The notes: generated by a model from the letters alone, not told the origin. Counted from the stretch's first letter, positions 1 through 7,774 are shown. The stretch is DNA of 8,680 nt from Sabulitectum sp036743055 (GCA_036743055.1 DAINQE010000074.1:1-8680); one strand, 5' to 3'. Program-made: numbers and translations.

Positions 1-2018
1 GCCTCCAGGTGCATGTCCACATCGAAAACGGTGGTGCCGAAGGAGCCCTCCTCAACCCTGGGCCTGTCTTCAGGGGAACTGGCGGATTCGTACATCATGG
101 TCCCGCCCACCCAGGAGTGCCTGCCGATGTTGTATACCAGCCTGGTTCCCAGAAGGGTCTTGGAAACTGAGCTGAAGAAGGGAACGTACTCGAATGTTAC
201 CCTGAGTGTGTTCGCCGGGTCCTGGGCAAGGTCGGCGGCCTCACCCATGAGGGTGAGCAGGCCTACTTCATAGATAATGGTGTAGTCGGCGTCCCTTGTG
301 AGGGTCCGGGACTGGCCCGCCACGGTGAGGGTGACCCTCTCGCTTCCCTCCACTATGCCCATGTGCCCCAGTGAGTAGGTGGTCGAAGCGGCCCTGTAGC
401 TTACCCGCATGTAGTAGAGGGACTTGTTCACAGGGGGGTTCTTCTCGGTGTAAACGCTGGTGTTGGTGTACTCCAGGGCGTCGCTCATGAAGGGGCGGTT
501 CTCAGGGAAGATGATGAAGCCGTTGTCCCAGTCCATGGTGGCTTCCTCGTCGTACATCAGCCCGTCGCCGTTGGTGTCCAGCCCCAGGATCTGGGTGAAT
601 GGAACGCCGTCCTGGGTGGATACCGGATCCTCGCCGGGGCGCTGCAGGAAGATGTCGCAGGTGAAGCTCTCCCTTACGATGTTGTTAGCCCCCAGGAAGT
701 AGTAGTTCCTCATCTCATATGCCCAGGTGGGGTAGTCCTCCGGCGACTCGGGAAGAGGGTTCGACTGCTTGATGCAGAGCAGGTCGTATGGTCCGCTTTC
801 CGGCGCGGAGCCCACCGTATCCCCGTAAATTGTAACGAAGGTGACACCCACCTCGTAGTTGGAGTTCACCGGGCTGAGGAACCTTATGGTCCTGTTTGAG
901 TCCACCAGCACGAAGTCGCCCTCGATGCCCGGCTGCAGCTCGTCCCACCACCTGTCTGCCTGTGTGAGAGTGCCCCCGGAGCCTGTGGGCACGTACCAGG
1001 AACCCTCCACTGCGCCGGTCTCCACATTGTTCGTGGCGTCGCCGTCGTCTATGAAGACCCTTATCGTGCTGCCGTCGATGATCTGGGCATCCACTGTGTC
1101 AGGCCAGGCCCTGAAGAAGTAGTTGTCCGCCGGCCTGATGTCCAGAATGGAGTCGGTTACCAGGGAGGCCTGGCCCACGAAATCGGAACTTTCCGTGGAG
1201 CTGCCCTCCTTGCTGGCAATGGCGGTGAAGTCGAAGGGGCCGGCCTGGGCCAGGAGCTTGGCTCCGAAAAGCCCCTCGTGGGGAATGGAATAGCTTATGA
1301 ACTCGGGCCCTGTTATGGAGAGGTTCACGTCCCCCAGTTCTATTGACTGTATTATCTCCTCGTCGTCGCCGTCGTAGCTCAGGCTCACGCTGTAGTCGGA
1401 CCCTATCTGCCTCTCGCTGTCGTGGTCCACCGAGACGTGGATCTTTTCTCCTATGGTGCCGTCGAGCCTTACCCTGAGCTCCTGCTCCATCTTCAGGTCC
1501 GGGAACAGGGACGAACTCTCCCCCTCAACGTTCACCCTGTTGGGGTAGATATGGCTGACCCCGGAAAGGGAGATGGTCTGGTGGCCGGATATGTCCAGCT
1601 GGCCTCCGGAACCTATGGCGTCCCCCAGGGCCCCGGGCATGCTCAGGGGCAGATAGATGGTGGGAACCAGCTGTCCGGTGGTGCCGGAGTTCCTAATTCC
1701 GTTCCTTGCGTTGGTCCGGGTCCATGTCTTCCAGGTGCCCCAGCCTATGAGCCGGCTGCGGACCCCCTCCAGCGTCCATGTCCTGGTGGGAGAGATGGGA
1801 TATCCGTTATAGAGAAGCCTGTAGTTAAGGGCGTCGCCGGAAATGGACGACCATACCCGCACCTGGGTTGAGGGAAGGCTCACCAGCCAGGGAATTGAGT
1901 CCTGGTACCAGTAGCTGGGGTTTTCCTCCAGCAGCGAAAATGAGCGCAGGGAAGCCCCACCGTCGGCATGGGACAGAGCGGCAAAAAAAGGCAGGAGAAG
2001 CGCAAGGATTTTCTTCAT
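1..2018 (-). CDS. sprA: SprA-family outer-membrane / cell-surface protein, N-terminal part (3' end beyond window)
   Basis: An uninterrupted reading frame runs from ATG at 2018 to the left edge (about 672 residues, no stop), so the C-terminal part is missing. Residues 1-18 look like a Sec signal peptide: MKK, a Leu/Ala/Phe core, then Ser-His-Ala before Asp19. Around residues 170-283 the protein has the signature block I associate with SprA homologues: LKMEQELRVRLDGTIGEKI (about 175-193), VDHDSER, SIELGDVNLSI, PHEGLFGAK and IASKEG, then FVGQ. Later come a DTNGDG acidic loop near residue 481, a DADYTIIYEVGLLTL segment near 575-590 and RPRVEEGS close to the edge, all usual in the family. In Bacteroidetes, SprA is the very large (over 2000 residues) outer-membrane translocon of type IX secretion; the role here is inferred by homology. 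GAGGT at 2022-2026 is a well-placed ribosome binding site. The gene diverges from lptF. Family call firm; the function in this lineage is less certain. Confidence 0.82.
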   Translation of the reverse strand, partial: MKKILALLLPFFAALSHADGGASLRSFSLLEENPSYWYQDSIPWLVSLPSTQVRVWSSISGDALNYRLLYNGYPISPTRTWTLEGVRSRLIGWGTWKTWTRTNARNGIRNSGTTGQLVPTIYLPLSMPGALGDAIGSGGQLDISGHQTISLSGVSHIYPNRVNVEGESSSLFPDLKMEQELRVRLDGTIGEKIHVSVDHDSERQIGSDYSVSLSYDGDDEEIIQSIELGDVNLSITGPEFISYSIPHEGLFGAKLLAQAGPFDFTAIASKEGSSTESSDFVGQASLVTDSILDIRPADNYFFRAWPDTVDAQIIDGSTIRVFIDDGDATNNVETGAVEGSWYVPTGSGGTLTQADRWWDELQPGIEGDFVLVDSNRTIRFLSPVNSNYEVGVTFVTIYGDTVGSAPESGPYDLLCIKQSNPLPESPEDYPTWAYEMRNYYFLGANNIVRESFTCDIFLQRPGEDPVSTQDGVPFTQILGLDTNGDGLMYDEEATMDWDNGFIIFPENRPFMSDALEYTNTSVYTEKNPPVNKSLYYMRVSYRAASTTYSLGHMGIVEGSERVTLTVAGQSRTLTRDADYTIIYEVGLLTLMGEAADLAQDPANTLRVTFEYVPFFSSVSKTLLGTRLVYNIGRHSWVGGTMMYESASSPEDRPRVEEGSFGTTVFDVDMHLE

Positions 2019-2021
2019 CAG

Positions 2022-2039
2022 ACCTCGACAGGTATTATC
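2022..2039 (-). promoter_or_regulatory. Ribosome binding site and possible -10 box of the sprA-like gene
   Basis: Read on the minus strand, GAGGT at 2026-2022 lies a few bases before the ATG at 2018 and supports that start. GATAAT at 2039-2034 matches five of six bases of a -10 box, but no good -35 sits 16-18 bases further upstream, and it would leave a leader of only about ten bases. The ribosome binding site is convincing; the promoter is tentative. Confidence 0.4.
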
Positions 2040-2067
2040 CCCCACAGGCTCTTCGGTTCCAGTTTCC

Positions 2068-2096
2068 ATGACAGCAGGGCGATACCTCGCTATAAT
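2068..2096 (+). promoter_or_regulatory. Sigma70-type promoter for lptFG
   Basis: ATGACA at 2068-2073 (five of six bases of TTGACA) is followed by a 17-base spacer and a perfect TATAAT at 2091-2096. Transcription would start near 2103, about 38 bases before the lptF start codon. The promoter lies in the 122-base divergent region between lptF and the sprA-like gene, facing lptF. Consensus and spacing are good; use in vivo is inferred. Confidence 0.7.
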
Positions 2097-2140
2097 TCAC
2101 CGGCGGTACGCCTGAAGCAAGCATCTATCATGGGAACTGA

Positions 2141-3478
2141 ATGAAAAAACTGCAAGTATATGTGCTCAAGGAGTTCTTCCCCCCATTCCTCCTTTCCCTG
2201 GGTCTTTTCACCTTCGTAATGCTCCTTGACAAGCTCCTGGACCTTCTGGACATGATAGTGAGCAAGGGCGTTCCCATTCCGGTGGTGGGCGAGATATTCC
2301 TTCTGCTCCTCCCCTCCATGATTGCCGTGGTGATCCCCATGGGCGTTCTGGCTGGGATTCTCATCGCCGTGGGGCGCATGTCGTCCGACCTTGAGATAAC
2401 CGCCATGAAGGCAGGCGGCGCAAGCATCTTCAACATAATGTTCCCCCTGGGCATTACCGCCCTGGTCATTGCCGGGATGCTGGTGGCGTTCAACAACAGC
2501 GTTCTTCCCGAGGCGAACCACATCGCCAGGAACCTCCTGCTGGACGTGGGCACCATGAGACCCACCGCAAGGATAGTGCCAGGGATGTTCGTGGAGGAGA
2601 TGGAGAACTACAGGATACTGGTGGAGGAGAAGGACGACCTCACCGGCAAGCTCCTGGGCGTGGTGATACACTCCAGCGCCCCCGGAGCTCCGGACAGGAC
2701 CATAACCGCCCTTGAGGGAACCATGGAACCCGTGGGAGCGAACCACCTGAGACTGGTCCTGGAAGACGGCCAGATGCACGAAAAGGACCGGGAGGGTGGT
2801 TACAGGTACGCCTCCTTCTCCACCTACGTGCTTGACATAGCAAGGTCCGAGGAACTGGTTCGCCACGACCGTCAGAGCAGGGGCGACAGGGAGATGTCCG
2901 CAGACCAGATGGAGCTTTATGTGGACAGTCTGGCCACGCGGAGGGCACTGCTCATCGACAGCATATCCATAGTTGCCAGGGAGTTCCTCGCCTCGGTGCA
3001 GACCGGGGAGAACCCGGTGGACCAGGGCGACTCCACAAGGAGGGTGAGGAACGCCATGTCGTGGATGACCTCGGTCTCCACCGACCTTATCCTGCTTGAC
3101 GATCAGGTGGACAACCTGGGCAACAACATCTCCAAGTACGGCGTGGAGATACACAAGAAGTTCTCCATACCCTTCGCGTGCATCGTGTTCGTCTTCCTGG
3201 GGGTTCCCCTGGGCCTTTCCAGCAGGCACGCCAGCAAGGGCATCTCCATTCCCCTGAGTCTGGTGTTCATACTGGTCTACTACTTCTTCCTCATCGGCGG
3301 CGAGCAGCTGGCAGACCGTGGCAGGGTTCCCGCCTGGGCGGCCATGTGGTTCCCGAACATCCTCCTGGGAGCCCTGGGGGTCTATTTAACCTGGCGAAGC
3401 CTCCGTGAAGGCCATCCCATGCCCCTGCCGGACTTCAGGGAGATGCTTGCGCGGTTCAGGGAGCGGCGGCGGAAATGA
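2141..3478 (+). CDS. lptF: LPS export permease LptF (YjgP/YjgQ family), with a long helical periplasmic insertion
   Basis: This 445-residue protein is one of two inner-membrane permeases that, with the LptB ATPase, pull lipopolysaccharide from the inner membrane into the Lpt bridge to the outer membrane. Three hydrophobic helices (about 12-32, 52-77, 97-118) precede a periplasmic region, and three follow it (about 342-362, 368-387, 398-418), the family's 3+3 topology. The loop after helix 2 carries the typical SSDLEITAMKAGG stretch (81-93). Residues 145-235 would be the beta-jellyroll. Residues about 250-338 form an extra, mostly helical polar segment absent from E. coli LptF (about 366 residues). 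The segment EIHKKFS...GVPLG (336-357) and the tail resemble Bacteroidetes homologues. The start ATG has a weak GGGA at 2132-2135. The stop overlaps lptG. It could be labelled LptG-like, since the paralogues are hard to separate; order and length favour LptF. Confidence 0.88.
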   Translation: MKKLQVYVLKEFFPPFLLSLGLFTFVMLLDKLLDLLDMIVSKGVPIPVVGEIFLLLLPSMIAVVIPMGVLAGILIAVGRMSSDLEITAMKAGGASIFNIMFPLGITALVIAGMLVAFNNSVLPEANHIARNLLLDVGTMRPTARIVPGMFVEEMENYRILVEEKDDLTGKLLGVVIHSSAPGAPDRTITALEGTMEPVGANHLRLVLEDGQMHEKDREGGYRYASFSTYVLDIARSEELVRHDRQSRGDREMSADQMELYVDSLATRRALLIDSISIVAREFLASVQTGENPVDQGDSTRRVRNAMSWMTSVSTDLILLDDQVDNLGNNISKYGVEIHKKFSIPFACIVFVFLGVPLGLSSRHASKGISIPLSLVFILVYYFFLIGGEQLADRGRVPAWAAMWFPNILLGALGVYLTWRSLREGHPMPLPDFREMLARFRERRRK

Positions 3479-4560
3479 AGAAGCTTGACGTCTACCTCGC
3501 CGTGCGATTCGTGAAGATGATCTTCATGGCGGTGCTTTCCTTTACGGTGATCTTCGTAACCGTGAACGCCTTCGACCACTTCAGCAGATGGGTGGACAAG
3601 AACGTTACGGTGATGACCTTCCTTCGCTACTACTACTACGGCCTGCCCTACATAGTGGTGCTGGTGATGCCCATAGCCGTGCTTATCTGTTCGCTGTTCC
3701 TGGTGAGTTCCATGGCCCGGAACAACGAACTCACCGCAATGCGGGCCTCCGGGGTCTCCATACCCAGGATATTCATGCCCCTCATCGCGGTGGGTTTCGT
3801 CATAAGCGTTCTCACCCTGGGCATAGGCGACTTCGTGATGGCCGACGCCAACTACCTACAGTCCCAGGTCAAGAGAGTGGAAATAGACGGCAGGGATCCC
3901 ATCGACTACCTGATGAGAAATGACTTCGCCCACAGGACACTGGACGGAGCCATAGTGACCATAGGGCTCTTCGACGGCAGGAACGAAGCAGTATCCAGGG
4001 CCACCATTGAGTGGTTCGACGACAGCCTTCGAGTAACCAGGCGGATAGACGCCCTGAGGCTGGTGTACATCGACTCGGTGTGGACCGCGGTGAACGCCGA
4101 GGAAAGGCGGTTCTCCCCAACTGGAGAAATGGCCTTCCTTCACCATGACACCCTTCCCGTGGCCGAGATAGAGGACACCCCGGAGGACTTCGGCAGCAGG
4201 GCCAAGAGCGCAGCGGAGATGAACATCTTCGAACTGCACGAGCATATCCGCCGGGTGCAGATCGCCGGGGGGAATCCCACAGGTGATCTGGTGGAGTTCT
4301 GGCTTACGCTCTTCTTCCCCTTCAGCACACTGATCATGGTCCTGGTGGGTGCCCCGCTGGCCACCAGCAATCCCCGAAGCGGCAGGTCCACCAGCATAGG
4401 CCTCGCGCTGCTCCTGGGCTTCATTTTCTTCTCACTGGCCCGTTTCGGCCAGACCCTGGGGCACAAGGGGGCCCTTCCACCGATACTGGCGGCCTCGCTG
4501 CCGGAGATCGCTTTCGTCCTGCTGGGCATCTGGCTTTTCCGCAGGGCCGGGCAGAGCTGA
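3475..4560 (+). CDS. lptG: LPS export permease LptG (YjgP/YjgQ family)
   Basis: This 361-residue inner-membrane protein is the expected partner of the preceding LptF in an LptB2FG transporter; no lptB lies in the window. Hydrophobic helices fall at about 14-34, 58-79, 98-118, 276-296, 306-324 and 335-355, with a periplasmic domain at about 120-275. The helix 2-3 loop has RNNELTAMRASGVS (82-95), the family motif. The C-terminal half contains TPEDFGSRAKSAAEMN (235-250), then the FPFSTLIMVLVGAPLA stretch (281-296), RSGRS (301-305) and a GALPPILAASLPEI segment (332-345), all characteristic of LptG. Length matches E. coli LptG (360). Its ATG overlaps the lptF stop by four bases (ATGA), so translational coupling and a single transcript are likely. 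Arg codons are biased to AGG (11 of 26). Confidence 0.9.
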   Translation: MKKLDVYLAVRFVKMIFMAVLSFTVIFVTVNAFDHFSRWVDKNVTVMTFLRYYYYGLPYIVVLVMPIAVLICSLFLVSSMARNNELTAMRASGVSIPRIFMPLIAVGFVISVLTLGIGDFVMADANYLQSQVKRVEIDGRDPIDYLMRNDFAHRTLDGAIVTIGLFDGRNEAVSRATIEWFDDSLRVTRRIDALRLVYIDSVWTAVNAEERRFSPTGEMAFLHHDTLPVAEIEDTPEDFGSRAKSAAEMNIFELHEHIRRVQIAGGNPTGDLVEFWLTLFFPFSTLIMVLVGAPLATSNPRSGRSTSIGLALLLGFIFFSLARFGQTLGHKGALPPILAASLPEIAFVLLGIWLFRRAGQS

Positions 4561-4593
4561 CCCCGGGAGCTATTGCGAACACCGGAGGGTTTT
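4561..4593 (+). terminator. Possible weak intrinsic terminator after lptG
   Basis: Directly after the lptG stop, CCCCGG at 4561-4566 can pair with CCGG at 4582-4585 and GG at 4587-4588, with A4586 bulged and a loop of about 15 bases. TTTT at 4590-4593 follows. The stem is short and imperfect, so some lptFG transcripts may read through into serC. Low confidence. Confidence 0.28.
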
Positions 4594-4602
4594 AGATATG
4601 GT
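4573..4602 (+). promoter_or_regulatory. Weak candidate promoter for serC
   Basis: TTGCGA at 4573-4578 (four of six bases of the -35 consensus) and TATGGT at 4597-4602 (four of six of the -10) are separated by 18 bases. It is the best pair I found in the gap before serC, but it overlaps the possible terminator and is far from consensus. serC may instead be transcribed from the lptFG promoter. Confidence 0.22.
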
Positions 4603-4604
4603 TC

Positions 4605-4631
4605 ACCTGTAAACCTGTCGCGAAACAGGTT
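4605..4631. repeat. ACCTGT repeat cluster and hairpin in the serC leader
   Basis: ACCTGT occurs at 4605-4610 and 4613-4618 (8-base period), and its complement ACAGGT at 4625-4630. The second and third copies extend to a perfect 7-base inverted repeat, AACCTGT at 4612-4618 and ACAGGTT at 4625-4631, around the six-base loop CGCGAA. This could be an operator or an RNA hairpin in the serC 5' leader. It lacks an adjacent T-run, so it is unlikely to be a terminator. The repeats are directly visible; the role is unknown. Confidence 0.4.
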
Positions 4632-4656
4632 ATCCCGAAACCTTTTCTTTGAAAAC

Positions 4657-4661
4657 GGAGG
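4657..4661 (+). promoter_or_regulatory. Ribosome binding site deciding the serC start
   Basis: GGAGG is five bases upstream of ATG 4667. It selects this start over the in-frame TTG at 4649, which would place the ribosome binding site inside the coding region. Confidence 0.8.
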
Positions 4662-4666
4662 CAGCG

Positions 4667-5755
4667 ATGGCTCACAGAGTGCATAACTTCTACGCAGGTC
4701 CGGCGGCCCTTCCCTGGGAAGTGGTTAAGAAGACCGCGGAAGAAGGAGTGATGGAGTTCGCCGGACAGGGCATGTCGGTGATGGAGATATCCCACCGTTC
4801 CAAGCCCTTCGACGCCATGTTCAAGAAGACCCAGAACGACATGCTGAAGATCATGGGCCTCAGCGCCGATGAATACGCAGTGCTCTTCGTTGGCGGAGGC
4901 GCAAGCACCCAGTTCTTCCACATTCCCTTCAACTTCCTGAAGGAGGGGATGACCGCCGACTACGTGAACACAGGCGTATGGTCCAAGAAGGCCATCAAGG
5001 AGGCCAAGTACTTCGGCAAGGTGAACGTCGCCGCCTCCAGCGAAGACAAGCAGTTCAGCTACATCCCGAAGGAATTCAACCTCACCCCCGGCGCCGCCTA
5101 CGTTCACACCACCAGCAACAACACCATCTACGGCACCGAGATGTGGAGCTTCCCCGAGACAGGCAGCGTTCCACTGATATGCGACATGTCCAGCGACTTC
5201 CTCAGCCACCCGATGGACTTCAGCAAGTTCAGCCTGATCTACGCCGGCGCCCAGAAGAACATCGGCCCCTCCGGCGTAACCGCGGTGATCATCAAAAAGG
5301 CCTTCGCCCAGACCGCCAGGGAGGACCTCCCCTCCATGGTGAACTACAGGACCCACATCGACAAGGAAAGCCTCTTCAACACACCGCCCAGCGTTCCGGT
5401 GTACGTTATCGGCCTTGTGATGGAGTGGATCATGGACAACGGCGGCCTCGAGGGCATCGCCGCGGTCAACAGGAAAAAGGCCGATCTCCTCTACGGAGCC
5501 ATGGATAACAGCAGCGGCTTCTACAAGCCCCATGTCACCGACAAGGAAAGCAGGAGCTTCATGAACGTTACCTTCCGCCTTCCCTCAGAGGAACTGGAAG
5601 CGAAGTTCGTCTCCGAGGGCGCTTCGAAGGGTCTCATGGGTCTGAAGGGCCACCGCGATGTGGGGGGATGCCGCGCGTCAACCTACAATGCCGTTTCCTA
5701 TGAATCGGTGGAAGCCCTGGTTGACTTCATGAACGATTTCAGGGCAAAGAACTAG
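4667..5755 (+). CDS. serC: Phosphoserine aminotransferase SerC
   Basis: The gene encodes a 362-residue PLP-dependent class V aminotransferase (E. coli 362). It makes 3-phosphoserine from 3-phosphohydroxypyruvate with glutamate, the second step of serine biosynthesis; the same enzyme often serves vitamin B6 synthesis. It is cytosolic and normally a dimer. The N-terminus starts HNFYAGPAALP (6-16), typical of the family. Visible landmarks are GGGAS (77-81), Trp105 positioned to stack on PLP, HTTSNNTIYGT (147-157), Asp173 in CDMSSDF for the pyridine nitrogen, Lys197 in AGAQKN as the Schiff-base lysine, and HRDVGGCRASTYNA (329-342) for substrate phosphate/carboxylate binding. ATG at 4667 is preferred over TTG at 4649, because GGAGG at 4657-4661 lies five bases before it and the N-terminus then matches the family. 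It stands alone, with no serA beside it, and ends just before a strong terminator. Confidence 0.96.
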   Translation: MAHRVHNFYAGPAALPWEVVKKTAEEGVMEFAGQGMSVMEISHRSKPFDAMFKKTQNDMLKIMGLSADEYAVLFVGGGASTQFFHIPFNFLKEGMTADYVNTGVWSKKAIKEAKYFGKVNVAASSEDKQFSYIPKEFNLTPGAAYVHTTSNNTIYGTEMWSFPETGSVPLICDMSSDFLSHPMDFSKFSLIYAGAQKNIGPSGVTAVIIKKAFAQTAREDLPSMVNYRTHIDKESLFNTPPSVPVYVIGLVMEWIMDNGGLEGIAAVNRKKADLLYGAMDNSSGFYKPHVTDKESRSFMNVTFRLPSEELEAKFVSEGASKGLMGLKGHRDVGGCRASTYNAVSYESVEALVDFMNDFRAKN

Positions 5756-5771
5756 CCCTCAGATACTCAAT

Positions 5772-5798
5772 GGGCGCCGCGGCCGCGGCGCCCTTTTT
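5772..5798 (+). terminator. Strong intrinsic terminator of serC
   Basis: A perfect 22-base palindrome (5772-5793, made only of G and C, 11 + 11 with no unpaired centre) is followed by TTTTT at 5794-5798. It starts 16 bases after the serC stop. In RNA the innermost bases would open into a small loop. It also lies four bases beyond the ligA stop on the other strand, but no T-run follows it in that direction, so it is best assigned to serC; a partial effect on ligA transcripts is possible. Confidence 0.92.
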
Positions 5799-7774
5799 CA
5801 TTTGGTCAGAGCCAGGAAATCGGCTTCGGTAAGGATCCTTATCCCCAGCTCCCTGGCCCTGTCCAGCTTCGAGCCTGCGTTCTCACCGGCAACGACGATG
5901 GTTGTCTTACCTGTGACCGTACCGGTGACCTTGGCCCCGGCGGCCTCCGCAAGACGCTTCGCCTCTGGCCTGGGCATGGAGATGGCTCCGGTGAAGACGA
6001 TGGTCTCCCCTGCCAGGGAAGAACCCTTTTCCTCCACCGTTTCAAAAGGGTTGAAACCCCTGGTCTGAAGGTCCCTGACCACCCTGCCGGTTACTTCGCT
6101 GGCAAAGAAGCTCACCACGGAGGAGGCGGTTACCGGGCCTATGCCCTTTATGCCGGCGAGGTCTTCCTCCCCGGCGCTCCTGAGCCGTTCAAGGTCCGGG
6201 AACGCAGCTGCGATGTCCCTGGCGGCAACCTCCCCCACGCCGGGTATGCCCAGGCCTGTGAGGAACCTGGAGAGGGGCTTGTTCCTGCTTTCCTCCAGCT
6301 GCCTGAGCAGGTTCGCCGCACTGAGATCACCCATTCTCTCAAGACCCGCCAGGGTATCTTTTTCCAGGTCATAGAGATCGGCTATCGATTTTACGAGACC
6401 TTCGTCCACGAGCTGGGCGCAGAGCTTCTCCCCCAGCCCCTCTATGTCCATGGCCCTTCTCGAGGCCCAGTGTTCCAGGCTCCGCTTCAGCCTTGCCGGG
6501 CACGAGGGGTTCATGCAGTAAAGGTTAACCTCCCCCTCGGTGGCGGTTACGGGACCTCCGCAGACCGGGCACTCCACTGGCATTGCGAAGGGCTCTCCCC
6601 TTTCCCCGGTGGCGGGAAGGCTGCCCACCACCTCCGGGATCACGTCCCCTGCCCGTCTCACCACAACGGTGTCGCCGGGGCGCACGTCCTTGCGCCTGAC
6701 CTCGTCCTGATTATGAAGGGTGGCGTTGGTAACGGTTACTCCACCCACCCTGACCGGCTCCAGCCTGGCCGTGGGGGTGAGCCGGCCGGTCCTGCCCACT
6801 CCCACATCTATGCTCACCAGGGTGGTGGCTACTTCCTCTGCGTGGAACTTCCAAGCTGTTGCCCACCTGGGAGCCCTGGAGACGAAACCCAGCCTCTCCC
6901 TGGCTGTGAAGTCGCTTACCTTCACCACCACGCCGTCGGTCTCCATGGGAAGTTCGTGCCTGATCTCCTCCAGCCGGCGGTAGGCCTCCACCACTCCTCC
7001 GGGGGAATCGACGAAACGGTTCTCAGGGCTTACCTGGAAACCCCAGAGGGCAAGTTTCTCAAAAAGCTGCTTCTGGCTGGCCACACCCTCGGGATCCTTT
7101 CCTGCGGCATAGGCCATGAAGCTCAGCGGCCTTTCCGCGGTGATGGAGCTGTCCAGCTGCCTCAGTGAGCCGCTTGCTGCGTTCCTGGGGTTCTTGAAGG
7201 GCTCCTGACGGAGGGCGTTCATTTCATGGAAGTCCTTCAGATTGAAAAAAACCTCCCCCCTGATCTCCACGTTCACAAGTTCGGCGGAATTCAGCCTGAG
7301 GGGCACGGACCTGATGGTCCTGGCATTGGCGGTTACGTTCTCCCCGGAGGTTCCGTCACCCCTTGTGCCGGCCCGGACGAGGACCGAGTTCTCATAAACC
7401 AGGGAGAGCGACACACCGTCAAGCTTTGGCTCCACGGAATACTCTATGCGGCTGTTGCCCAGCTCCCCTGCGATCCTGCCGTGGAAAGCCATGAAGTCTT
7501 CCTCTGTGAAAACGTTGGAGAGGCTGAGCATCGGCGGGTCGTGTATAACGGTCTCGAACACCGACAGAGGCGGCGAGCCTACCCTCTGCGTGGGGGAATC
7601 CGGTGTCCTGAGGGCGGGATGCTCCTCTTCCAGGGCGCGAAGCCTGTTCATCAGGGCATCGTACTCCCTGTCGGATATCCCGGAACCGTCTGCGGAGTAG
7701 TACTGCCTGCTGTACTCCTCTATGAGATCCCTGAGCCCTGCGGCTTCCTTCACTGCATTTGAAAAAAGGGTCAT
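5798..7774 (-). CDS. ligA: NAD-dependent DNA ligase LigA
   Basis: A complete 658-residue bacterial ligase (E. coli 671) that seals nicks in duplex DNA during replication and repair, using NAD+. The N-terminal Ia domain has YYSADGSGISDREYD (25-39). The adenylation domain has catalytic Lys117 in KLDG, Arg138 in GTRGDG, ETDGVVVKV (278-286, Lys285) and RWATAWKF (303-310, Lys309). The OB fold follows (about 318-395). A four-Cys zinc site uses Cys402, 405, 420 and 425. Helix-hairpin-helix repeats follow, with GLGIPGVG (507-514) and GIKGIGPVTA (541-550) visible, and a C-terminal BRCT domain spans about 584-658. ATG 7774 is chosen because the family N-terminus starts there; an in-frame start 59 codons upstream would translate the neighbouring gene's other frame. 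The ATG overlaps the upstream stop by four bases, implying coupled translation. All key residues are present. Confidence 0.97.
   Translation of the reverse strand: MTLFSNAVKEAAGLRDLIEEYSRQYYSADGSGISDREYDALMNRLRALEEEHPALRTPDSPTQRVGSPPLSVFETVIHDPPMLSLSNVFTEEDFMAFHGRIAGELGNSRIEYSVEPKLDGVSLSLVYENSVLVRAGTRGDGTSGENVTANARTIRSVPLRLNSAELVNVEIRGEVFFNLKDFHEMNALRQEPFKNPRNAASGSLRQLDSSITAERPLSFMAYAAGKDPEGVASQKQLFEKLALWGFQVSPENRFVDSPGGVVEAYRRLEEIRHELPMETDGVVVKVSDFTARERLGFVSRAPRWATAWKFHAEEVATTLVSIDVGVGRTGRLTPTARLEPVRVGGVTVTNATLHNQDEVRRKDVRPGDTVVVRRAGDVIPEVVGSLPATGERGEPFAMPVECPVCGGPVTATEGEVNLYCMNPSCPARLKRSLEHWASRRAMDIEGLGEKLCAQLVDEGLVKSIADLYDLEKDTLAGLERMGDLSAANLLRQLEESRNKPLSRFLTGLGIPGVGEVAARDIAAAFPDLERLRSAGEEDLAGIKGIGPVTASSVVSFFASEVTGRVVRDLQTRGFNPFETVEEKGSSLAGETIVFTGAISMPRPEAKRLAEAAGAKVTGTVTGKTTIVVAGENAGSKLDRARELGIRILTEADFLALTK

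Noticed and set aside
1422..1871. 149-residue open frame on the plus strand
   Set aside because: It is antisense to the sprA-like gene and Gly/Pro-rich with no domain.
2090..3229. 379-residue open frame on the minus strand
   Set aside because: It lies antisense to lptF, whose topology and motifs are clear. Its composition (His, Gly, Val rich) is the usual shadow of a GC-rich gene.
4612..4631. Terminator reading of the AACCTGT hairpin
   Set aside because: The stem is only seven pairs and the next T-rich stretch begins about ten bases later, so it does not meet intrinsic terminator form.
4649..4666. TTG start giving serC six extra residues
   Set aside because: The ribosome binding site GGAGG at 4657-4661 fits ATG 4667, and the family N-terminus begins there.
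4592..5533. 313-residue open frame on the minus strand
   Set aside because: It is antisense to serC, with Gly/Val/His-rich low-complexity composition and no recognisable motif.
6470..7168. 232-residue open frame on the plus strand
   Set aside because: It is antisense to ligA, which is complete with all catalytic motifs.
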